DNA of 64,000 nt from Methylibium sp965279545. Its GTDB lineage: Bacteria; Pseudomonadota; Gammaproteobacteria; Burkholderiales; Burkholderiaceae_C. Positions 57,962-64,000 of this stretch are shown one piece after another. The translations under genes were made by a program, and so were the position numbers. Where the stretch lies: NCBI RefSeq assembly GCF_965279545.1, contig NZ_OZ257250.1, positions 558,001 through 622,000 of the forward strand. The letters run 5' to 3'. How positions within the stretch are numbered: the first letter of the stretch is position 1; each line of letters starts with the position of its first letter. Below the pieces are notes generated by a model. That model was given only the letters and a program-made list of their open reading frames with translations, was not told the DNA's origin and did not search any database.

Positions 57962-59380
57962 CTACTTGACCAGCCGCGTCTCCGGAAACGCGGCGTGCCA
58001 GCCAAACCAGAACGCCCGGTGCGCCGGCAGCCGCTTCAAGGTCTGGCCGTTCGGCGCGGTGAGCTGGGACTCGTCCACCCGCCAGGCATTGCCCAAGCTG
58101 TCGCGTGCGCTCGCCATGTTGTCCCAGCTCGTGAACGTCGTCTCGCGTGATTCGTAGACGCGATTGGCGCCGCTGGCATCAGTGAACACCACCATGTTCA
58201 CGCTGCTCATGCGCGTGTGATAGACCGGGTGGGTGACCAAGAAGTCGGCGGCAATGGCCAACGCTTCGCGCTGCGCTTGCGGCAGGCGCAGCGCCAGTAC
58301 CTCCGCCTTGTTCGGCAAGCGCTCATCGTGCTTGGGAACGGTGAACATCAACTGGTCGGTAGCGAAGTATTCGCGGTAGGCCGCGCCTTCGCTGTAGTCG
58401 CGCCGATGGCCCGTCTCGAGCGACAGCACCTGGGTGCCGGGGTGGCGCGTGCGCCATTCCTTCCAAGTGGTTGTGACGACATACAGTGGCTTGAGCTCGA
58501 TACCTTTGCCGACGAGTGGACCGACCACGGGTGTGCCGGTCAGCGTCGACCACAGCGACTTGGTGGCATGGTCGTACATGAGCTTGTTCGATCGGTACAA
58601 AAAGCCGCTGGTGCCGAGTTCGTGCTGTACCCCGTCGACAGTTGTGTCATACAGCACCAGCGCGCCGCACAGCGTGCAGTACACGCCCGCCAGTTCGCGG
58701 CCGCCGATGCGGTCCTTGAACATTTCGTGCCAGGCCAGGATGCGCTTGGGATACGCCCGCACGTCGCCGTTGACCGCAACGCCGAAGATTACGTCCGAAT
58801 CCTGAAGCCAGCCGGCTTCGCCCGCCGTGATCATGGCCGGGTTTTTCAGCGGCGGTATGCCGTCGCGGCGCACGCCGCCCCAACGGATCTCGTCGAGACG
58901 GATGATCGACTTGGGGCGCCGCTGGAAGTATTCGCGGAAGCGCGGGTCGATCGCTTCATACAACCAGGCCTTGAATTCGGCATAGTCAGGATGAACCGCT
59001 CGCTCAGCCGACCAAAGCCATTCGTACCAGGCATTGATGTCGCCATCGAAGGACCGTCCTGACTTCTTTTCGATCAGGGCAATCAAGGCATGGAGGACTC
59101 GGCGGCTCGGCGCGAAGTGGATCATTTCGATCAGCATCGCCGCGGACGATTCGTGCCAGCTCTGCTCAATGCGCGCGAGCGCCGCGAGTGCCTCCTTCTC
59201 GTCGTCGCCAATCACCGCCGTGAACACGCCGAGCGGAAGTTGCGCCTGACGAGTTGCCGCGGGGCGGGCCGTTTGCTTGGGCGGCGCGCTGCCGTCAGGT
59301 TCCGTGGCGGCCAGGCTGGCCACGGTCGCCAGCAAAACCGAGCACATCAGGGTGAATTGCAGGGCTCGGATGCGGATCAT
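57962..59380 (-). CDS. Exported DUF3179-domain protein
   Basis: A 472-residue protein with a signal peptide (LMCSVLLATVASLAAT). The DUF3179 part (residues ~165-470) has DVIFGVAVNGDVRAYPKRILAWHE, GVYCTLCGALVLYD, SGFLYRSNKLMYDHATKSLWS and a Thr/Gly-rich LTGTPVVGPLVG; the conserved CxLCG could be a redox or metal site. The N-terminal 150 residues are less conserved. The start has GGAGA upstream and overlaps the GT87-like stop by ATGA. It is last gene of the minus-strand operon. Function unknown. Confidence 0.85.
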   Translation of the reverse strand: MIRIRALQFTLMCSVLLATVASLAATEPDGSAPPKQTARPAATRQAQLPLGVFTAVIGDDEKEALAALARIEQSWHESSAAMLIEMIHFAPSRRVLHALIALIEKKSGRSFDGDINAWYEWLWSAERAVHPDYAEFKAWLYEAIDPRFREYFQRRPKSIIRLDEIRWGGVRRDGIPPLKNPAMITAGEAGWLQDSDVIFGVAVNGDVRAYPKRILAWHEMFKDRIGGRELAGVYCTLCGALVLYDTTVDGVQHELGTSGFLYRSNKLMYDHATKSLWSTLTGTPVVGPLVGKGIELKPLYVVTTTWKEWRTRHPGTQVLSLETGHRRDYSEGAAYREYFATDQLMFTVPKHDERLPNKAEVLALRLPQAQREALAIAADFLVTHPVYHTRMSSVNMVVFTDASGANRVYESRETTFTSWDNMASARDSLGNAWRVDESQLTAPNGQTLKRLPAHRAFWFGWHAAFPETRLVK

Positions 59381-60855
59381 GAAGGTCTCCCCTTGGTTTC
59401 GAATGAGCTTGGGCAGGCACCTGATCGCGCCGCTCGCACTCGGGCAAGCGCCTTGCTGCGGGCGCGAACGGCGGCGAAGGCACCGAACAGCACAGCCATT
59501 TGAAACGCTGCGAGCGGCCAGGGCACGCTGTAGGGTGCGGCGACGGTGCCGTGCGCCGCCCAAACGCCAGCCTCGAACAAGACGGTGCTGTTGAGGTACG
59601 ACACGGCGGCCATCACACTGCCAGCAACAACCCAGCCGCGTCCGAAGAAGGTCGAGAGCGGCAGCGCCCACAGCCAGTACCAGGGGTTGACGACGGGCGA
59701 AAACAGCAAGAGCAGCACCAAGGCCAGGTCGACCGGCGGCAGCGGGCAGGTGCTGCCGCAAGCCGCTGCGCAACGGGCCTGGCGTTGCCATTGCCAGCAC
59801 AGCACCGCGATGCCGGCAACGATCAATGCCGCTGCCAGCGTACGCGCGGCAGCTGCGGGCACGAGTACTTCGACCGCGCGATACAACAGCGGGTTGAAGC
59901 GCCACCGGCTGCCAAAGATGCCCAGCGCAGAAGCGTCGCTGCCGCCGTTCAGGATGAACGGGGCATAGAGCACGGCCAGGGTGGCGCAAAAGCCCAAGCC
60001 CAGCCGAAACGCCCATCGCGCAGCGGCGGCCACCGGAGCCGCAGCGCTTTGCTGCTTCGCCGGGGCCAGCAGCAGCAAAGGCAGAACCACCAGCGCGGCA
60101 ATCTTGGTGCCCACGGCCAAGCCCAGCATCACGCCGACCCGCGCGGCTGCGCGCTGCCGCCAGGCGGTCAGCACCAGCAAAAGTGCCAATGCCACCAGAC
60201 CGTCGGGGTGCGCGCTCGCGATCGCCTCCTTCAGCACCAGAGGATGCAGCGCATAAGCCAGCAGCCAGCGCGTTGCCATGCCCTGGCCCATCAGCACCCA
60301 CAACACGGCCATGTCGGCCACCAGCAGCAGGGCCTGCAAGGCACCCAGCCGTCCTGGCGAGATCCAGTGGGCCAGCGCGAAGAGCCATTGCAACACGGGC
60401 CCGTAGATCGTGGGAATGTCCGGGTTGTTGATGCCGCCAAGGATGTCTTGCCAGTGCGCCGCCAGGTCGACCTGGCCGAAGAACGCCGCAGGAGGCAGGC
60501 GGTAGGGGTCGAGCGTGGTGGCGGTTCGCATGCCGTCCCACAGGTAGCGGTAGTGGTCGTCTTCGAGCAGGGGTGAAGCCTGCGCTGCAATCAGTCGCAG
60601 CACGAGCGCCAAGCCGAGTACGGCGGCCACCGGCAGGCGCTCGAAACGCCGCTCGCAAGCAACCCACAACAAGGCTGCACCACCCAGGCTGGCGCTGATC
60701 AACACGGCCGCCATTTGAGCGCCCGGCGGCGCGCCACTCGCGGCCACCAGCGTGAGGGCCTGGGCCACGCCGAGCAGCGCGACCGCGAGGCCACGCCACC
60801 CGGCGCCGGGTTCGTCAGAACCCGTAGGTGTAGGACAAGCCGATGATCTGATCAT
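59377..60855 (-). CDS. Polytopic GT87/DUF2029-like glycosyltransferase
   Basis: A 492-residue integral membrane protein with about ten or more helices. Near residue 98 lies LLEDDHYRYLWDG, an Asp pair in the first large periplasmic loop typical of GT-C transferases using lipid-phosphate sugar donors; AFFG and PDIPTIYGPVLQ follow, then FSPVVNPWYWLWALPL near residue 395. Substrates are unknown. With the GT2 gene of this operon it could form a lipid-linked sugar pathway. It overlaps the barrel gene by 41 bp and DUF3179 by 4 bp. Confidence 0.82.
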   Translation of the reverse strand: MIRSSACPTPTGSDEPGAGWRGLAVALLGVAQALTLVAASGAPPGAQMAAVLISASLGGAALLWVACERRFERLPVAAVLGLALVLRLIAAQASPLLEDDHYRYLWDGMRTATTLDPYRLPPAAFFGQVDLAAHWQDILGGINNPDIPTIYGPVLQWLFALAHWISPGRLGALQALLLVADMAVLWVLMGQGMATRWLLAYALHPLVLKEAIASAHPDGLVALALLLVLTAWRQRAAARVGVMLGLAVGTKIAALVVLPLLLLAPAKQQSAAAPVAAAARWAFRLGLGFCATLAVLYAPFILNGGSDASALGIFGSRWRFNPLLYRAVEVLVPAAAARTLAAALIVAGIAVLCWQWQRQARCAAACGSTCPLPPVDLALVLLLLFSPVVNPWYWLWALPLSTFFGRGWVVAGSVMAAVSYLNSTVLFEAGVWAAHGTVAAPYSVPWPLAAFQMAVLFGAFAAVRARSKALARVRAARSGACPSSFETKGRPS

Positions 60856-61675
60856 CCTTGACCGTGTTGCGGCCGCCGCTCAGTGCCTTAGCGTAGTTCA
60901 AAGCCAAGCCCTGGTTGCTGGCGAAGGCATAGCCCACCCCGAGCTTGACGAGTTCGCGCTCCGCCCGCACATCCTGAAAGCGGGCCGGCGAGAAGCCGGG
61001 GCCGCCGATGTCCAGATTGCCGCCATACTTTTTGCCGCCATAACCCAGGCTGGCGCTCCACTGCGGCGCGAAGCGATACCGGGCGCCGACCTCATAGAAC
61101 CTTGCATTGGGCACGCTGCCTGATCGATTCTGCACACCCACTTCGGTCCACAGCGCGAAGCTCGGTGTGATCTGCTTGCCCAGCAGCACAGCCAGTTCAA
61201 TGCCATTTTGATCGTTGCCAATGGCGGCCAGGCGCGCTCCGTCGTAGTTGCCTTTGAGGATCGCCGCGCCGCGCAGCGTCAAGGTGGGCAACGCGGGCTG
61301 TTCGAATTCATCGAGCACGCGCCAACTGACGCCGATCACGGAGTCGGTCAGGCCGCTGTCACTATCAGCGGCACCGGCTTTGACTTTGCTGTATCCGATC
61401 GTTGCGTCGAGCGAGACCGCGTCGGCCAGGCCGTAACCCAGACGCACGTTGGTGGTCGAACGCTGGAACTTCGACGCGGCACCTCCGGTGATCGCGGCCG
61501 CAGACAGTTTGGTGGTACCGATGTACGCATCGCTGCCGCTTTGCTCGGTCTGGTTCAGCGTCAGCGAAAGCTGGCCAGGGATCGGCAGCCAAGGCGAGGC
61601 GCCCTCGGCCAGAGCGACCAACGGAAGGGCCAAGAATGTCGCGGTCAGCAGGGCTCGAATCGGGGGTTTTGTCAT
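60815..61675 (-). CDS. Outer-membrane beta-barrel protein
   Basis: A 286-residue protein. Signal peptide ALLTATFLALPLVALAEG; the rest alternates hydrophobic and polar residues in repeated strands (VRLGYGLADAVSLDATIGYSK, LGVGYAFASNQGLALNYAKAL) and ends IGLSYTYGF with a terminal Phe, the assembly signal for outer-membrane proteins. Likely a 10-12 stranded barrel, transporter or porin-like. The ATG before TKPPIR is used; an upstream ATG adds six residues. Confidence 0.82.
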   Translation of the reverse strand: MTKPPIRALLTATFLALPLVALAEGASPWLPIPGQLSLTLNQTEQSGSDAYIGTTKLSAAAITGGAASKFQRSTTNVRLGYGLADAVSLDATIGYSKVKAGAADSDSGLTDSVIGVSWRVLDEFEQPALPTLTLRGAAILKGNYDGARLAAIGNDQNGIELAVLLGKQITPSFALWTEVGVQNRSGSVPNARFYEVGARYRFAPQWSASLGYGGKKYGGNLDIGGPGFSPARFQDVRAERELVKLGVGYAFASNQGLALNYAKALSGGRNTVKDDQIIGLSYTYGF

Positions 61676-61700
61676 GTTGAGTCCAGTTGCCAAGGTCGTG

Positions 61701-62000
61701 TCAGAGCTTGAAGCGGCGCTTGAGATAGACCTCCAGCGCCTGCGATTCCTCGGCGCTGAGCGTCACGCCTTTTCTGTTGCTCAACAGCTCGCGCGCCATA
61801 CCGGAGTCCAGGCTCTTGCCCGCCATTGGGCAACCGCTGCACGCCAGCTTGGCGGAGTAGACGCCCTTGCCGGTGTTGTAGGCGGCGGCGTCGCCGGTTT
61901 CGGCCGCTCCCCCGCTGTCAGAGCCTGAGGCCAAGGCAAGGCCAGTCGTCAGCGCCAGCAACGCGGCGGATGCAGTTGATCTAAAACTCTTTCGATTCAT
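61701..62000 (-). CDS. Small exported CxxCP protein
   Basis: A 99-residue protein with a signal peptide (AALLALTTGLALASG). The mature part reads like a small cytochrome c (YNTGKGVYSAKLACSGCPMAG, then a C-terminal helix EESQALEVYLKRRFKL) but the haem-ligand His of CxxCH is Pro. It therefore probably does not bind haem covalently; the CSGC pair may instead bind metal or arsenic, or form a disulfide. It overlaps the GT2 gene by 20 bp. Confidence 0.75.
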   Translation of the reverse strand: MNRKSFRSTASAALLALTTGLALASGSDSGGAAETGDAAAYNTGKGVYSAKLACSGCPMAGKSLDSGMARELLSNRKGVTLSAEESQALEVYLKRRFKL

Positions 62001-62832
62001 GAACAGCTCCTTCTGTGGGGTGAGATAAGACGAGATGAGAGACAGGGTGCCGTGGTCGCGTTCGTTCGCGCCACCAAAGGCGGGTGATCATTCCGAGGAT
62101 GCCGATGCCTGCACCGAGCACGCCGCGCAGCGTGCCGCTGATCTTTGAGGCGCCGGCGCTGCGCGCATGCCACTGCACGGGAAGTTGGGCCACCCGCAGC
62201 CCGAGGCCGTGGGCGCGCACCTGCATTTCCACCGTCCAGCCGAAGCCGCGGTCTTGCATGTCGAGCGCATCGAAAGTGGCGCGGCGAATGGCACGGTACG
62301 GGCCTAGGTCGGTGGCCGGCATGCGCCACAGCCACCGCATCAGCGCGCACGCCAGCGCGTTGCCAAACCGCTGCGGTGGGCTCATCGCCCCTGCGTCCGG
62401 ACTCTGCCGAAGGCCAATCACCAGGTCGGCGCTGTTTTCGAGGGCAGCGAGCAGCGCGAAGGCGTCCTGCGGGTCAGCTGCACCGTCACCATCAACAAAA
62501 AGCAGCACGTCGCCATCGCTCGCCTGCACCGCGGCCCAGCAGGCCTGGCCGTATCCGGGCTGCGGAACTTCGATCACTCGGGCACCAGCATCGCGCGCTA
62601 CCTGGCCGGTGGCATCGGTCGAGCCGTTATCGGCGACTACCACCTCAAAGATCAGCACCTGCTGGTCCTGCGTGCGCAACCGCAGCAGGCTGCGAATGAT
62701 CGCATCAAGGCACAAGGCCTCGTCGCGGGCCGGAATGATCGCACTGACACGCAAGCGTGGCGCCTTGTGCGACTTGGCAAGCGGTGGGTCGGCTGGCTCA
62801 CGCGAAGCCACCGGGTGATGGAAGATTGCCAT
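61981..62832 (-). CDS. Family 2 glycosyltransferase (polyprenyl-phosphate type)
   Basis: A 283-residue GT-A enzyme: VSAIIPARDEALCLDAIIRSLL, VVADNGSTDAT, LLFVDGDGAADP (DxD-type metal site), and RFGWTVEMQ-like GFGWTVEMQVRAHGLGLRVAQLPV. It resembles DPM1/UGP-type transferases that load sugars on polyprenyl phosphate. First gene of the operon that contains the polytopic GT, so the two may act in series. Operator C and its promoter lie 8-61 bp upstream. Confidence 0.86.
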   Translation of the reverse strand: MAIFHHPVASREPADPPLAKSHKAPRLRVSAIIPARDEALCLDAIIRSLLRLRTQDQQVLIFEVVVADNGSTDATGQVARDAGARVIEVPQPGYGQACWAAVQASDGDVLLFVDGDGAADPQDAFALLAALENSADLVIGLRQSPDAGAMSPPQRFGNALACALMRWLWRMPATDLGPYRAIRRATFDALDMQDRGFGWTVEMQVRAHGLGLRVAQLPVQWHARSAGASKISGTLRGVLGAGIGILGMITRLWWRERTRPRHPVSHLVLSHPTEGAVHESKEF

Positions 62833-62839
62833 GCCAGCC

Positions 62840-62893
62840 AGTAGACGCGAGCGAGCTTTTCAATACATCACGGAAGTCTCAACGTTTCCTCAT
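62840..62893 (-). promoter_or_regulatory. Island operator C and promoter (GT2 operon)
   Basis: Minus strand: three contiguous 11-bp repeats ATGAGGAAACG, TTGAGACTTCC, GTGATGTATTG (62893-62861), then 15 bp, then TCTACT (62845-62840), 4/6 to TATAAT. The GT2 start codon follows eight bases later, so the leader would be very short or the start slightly downstream. Confidence 0.6.
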
Positions 62894-62919
62894 CAATGCC
62901 TGTGCAGCGGAGTCCTTGC

Positions 62920-63270
62920 GGCATCGAAGCCAATGTACCGGCCATGCTCGACATTCACTTGGTGATGGACGACTACGGTACGCACAAGACGCCGAGCATC
63001 AAGAACTGGCTCGCCCGGCATCCCCGCTTCCAGGTCCACTTCACACCGACTTCCGCGTCGTGGCTGAACCAGGTCGAGCGGTGGTTCGCCACGTTGACTC
63101 AGAAGTACATCCGCCGAGGCACCCATCGCTCTGCGCGACAACTGGAGCAGGCGATCCGGCACTACATCAAGGTCAATAACAACGACCTAAAACCGTTCGT
63201 CTGGTCCAAGACCGCCGACGACATCCTCGGGAGTATCGAGAGATTTTGTCTGCGAACTTTTAACTCATGA
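62920..63270 (+). pseudogene. IS630-family transposase, C-terminal fragment
   Basis: The remaining ~117 codons match the catalytic C-terminal part of IS630 transposases: HLVMDDYGTHKTPSIKNWL (second Asp of DDE), FTPTSASWLNQVERWF (Glu) and RHYIKVNNNDLKPFVWSKTADDIL. The first Asp and the N-terminal HTH are absent, and the sequence upstream of about 62920 is unrelated, so this is a dead remnant. It begins just beyond operator C. Confidence 0.88.
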
Positions 63271-63423
63271 CACTAGAGTGATCGCAGGGCCTACAAAGCG
63301 ATGGTCAGCGAAGCCAACCAGGTGTTTCTCACTACATCCCGTCCGAATAGAGGGAAAAGTGGAGGATTCGGATCAGGCCGGGATCTCGGAAGCGTTGTCT
63401 GGCGCGGGTTGCAGCCCGATTTG
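63271..63423. other. Right-end non-coding segment of the island
   Basis: No gene is seen. It contains GTGGAGGATTCG (63360-63371), resembling the left-end motif region (AGGATTCG also occurs at 39171-39178), which could be a right arm site. It ends at the attR repeat. Confidence 0.4.
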
Positions 63424-63436
63424 CGACCATATGTGA
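63424..63436 (+). repeat. Right attachment-site repeat (attR)
   Basis: CGACCATATGTGA, identical to the icd 3' end at 38992-39004. The bases after it would have been the original icd downstream flank. Confidence 0.75.
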
Positions 63437-63471
63437 TGTAGTTGCCGGCAGTCGCCGGTAGCCGTCTGAAC

Positions 63472-63508
63472 AGCCCCAGTGCATTGATTTGCCTGGGGCT
63501 TCTTGTTG
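63472..63508 (+). terminator. Probable original icd terminator, displaced by the island
   Basis: AGCCCCAG, 13-nt loop, CTGGGGCT, then TCTTGTTG. It begins 36 bp after attR. Without the island it would lie 36 bp after the icd stop. The stretch 63509-63611 has no gene; the hairpin may also serve the convergent DUF3761 gene. Confidence 0.7.
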
Positions 63509-63611
63509 CCCATCGTCGCCGGTTGATCAAATGGTCTGCCGTCGTCGACAAACCTGCGCTGACTCGCAGGCTCCAGGTCCCGATCGGTCTGCGCGGTTCC
63601 CGCGACGCGGA

Positions 63612-64000
63612 TCAGGAACAGGCTTTACCGTGGTTGGCGTGGTTTCCGGCGGCCTTGGCCGCCGCTTCGGTCATGTACTCGCCCTGCTTGGTCTTGCCGT
63701 AGTACTTGGCGCCCGGGCAGTGATAGACCTTCGTGCCGCTGTTGACCCAGACCTGGCCCGGACCGCCGCCAGCCGCCGGAGCGGCCGCGGTCTTCGTGGG
63801 GGCGGCTGCAGGGGCGAGCGGTTTGCTCGCAGCTGCCGTTGCGACAGGCGCGGTGGCTGGGGCCGGGGCGGTAGCGGAGGCTGGTGCGCCGCCGTACCAG
63901 TCTTTCACTCCCTTGTGGCCGGAGCAGGCGCCCTTCTTCGTGTCGTGGGAGGTGTAGGAGCCATCCTTGCACAGGCCGGTCGAGCCGGCCTGTGCCGCCG
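63612..64000 (-). CDS. DUF3761-like exported protein (5' end outside window)
   Basis: Partial; at least 129 codons are visible and the start lies beyond base 64000. Frame at the edge reads AAQAGSTGLCKDGSYTSHD, the end of a signal peptide followed by a DUF3761-like Cys motif (LCKDG...ACSGHKGVKDWYGG). A long Pro/Ala-rich linker leads to a second conserved module, WVNSGTKVYHCPGAKYYGKTKQGEYMTEAAAKAAG, shown here in family terms. Function unknown. It converges on icd across the island junction. Confidence 0.82.
   Translation of the reverse strand, partial: AAQAGSTGLCKDGSYTSHDTKKGACSGHKGVKDWYGGAPASATAPAPATAPVATAAASKPLAPAAAPTKTAAAPAAGGGPGQVWVNSGTKVYHCPGAKYYGKTKQGEYMTEAAAKAAGNHANHGKACS

Larger units (their letters stand above)
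38992..63436 (+). mobile_element. Putative genomic island integrated at the 3' end of icd
   Basis: A 24.4-kb segment bounded by exact 13-bp direct repeats (CGACCATATGTGA). The left copy contains the icd stop codon; the right is at 63424-63436. A decayed P4-type integrase lies 198 bp inside the left copy, with four TTTGGAG-type motifs between. An IS630 fragment lies near the right end. icd is a known integration target (prophage e14 in E. coli). Cargo is an arsenosugar-type cluster with its own two-component system. Base composition was not measured; the cargo is also GC-rich. Confidence 0.75.

Overview
The window comes from a high-GC betaproteobacterium. Gene content and order (hemH-hslR-grpE-dnaK-dnaJ, dnaG-rpoD, exbBD-lpxK-Trm112-kdsB-adk, ccoI-ccoS-ccoNOQP-ccoG-fnr-hemN) point to Burkholderiales, probably the Rubrivivax/Leptothrix/Methylibium neighbourhood. 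That placement is inferred from gene order and protein character, not from a database search. No rRNA, tRNA or CRISPR array was recognised.

Bases 1-39,004 and 63,437-64,000 look like core chromosome. From the left: a lipid A phosphoethanolamine transferase with a PAP2 phosphatase; the heat-shock chaperone set with sigma-32-like promoters; ferrochelatase and an Hsp15-like protein, translationally coupled to a very large GAF/PAS/LOV hybrid histidine kinase; a HAD phosphatase and a cyclase-FHA protein; primase and the housekeeping sigma factor (with a second, degenerate copy of the rpoD 3' end just downstream); an SDR; adenylate kinase; an LPS/Kdo and TonB-energising operon; exonuclease VII; a PuuD-like membrane protein; Fe-SOD; a DUF192 protein; then the complete cbb3 oxidase locus with its copper ATPase, assembly factors, an FNR-type regulator and anaerobic coproporphyrinogen oxidase. 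FNR boxes lie before ccoN and hemN. The block ends with isocitrate dehydrogenase (icd).

Bases 38,992-63,436 look like an integrated genomic island. A 13-bp sequence containing the icd stop codon is repeated exactly at 63,424. A decayed P4-type integrase lies just inside the left copy, with a cluster of repeated TTTGGAG motifs before it. A terminator-like hairpin that probably belonged to icd now sits outside the right copy. An IS630-type transposase fragment lies near the right end.

The island cargo is an arsenosugar-type organoarsenical system. An 11-gene plus-strand operon carries arsS (radical SAM), a TVP38-FAD oxidoreductase fusion, DUF547, two arsenosugar-type glycosyltransferases, a SelD-associated-type FAD oxidoreductase, arsM, a pstSCAB transporter and an MTAP/PNP-type phosphorylase. 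Upstream is an operon with a YHS protein, a tiny cysteine-repeat protein, a DUF6969 protein and an OmpR/PhoB-type two-component system. On the minus strand are an EF-hand secreted protein and a five-gene operon (GT2, CxxCP protein, outer-membrane barrel, polytopic GT87-like transferase, DUF3179). The most interesting signal is regulatory: four island promoters carry tandem 11-bp repeats of a (G)TGA(G) motif, each followed exactly 15 bp later by a 4/6 match to the -10 hexamer. This suggests that the island's own response regulator controls all of its main operons, including the second glycosyltransferase operon, which therefore probably belongs to the same pathway.
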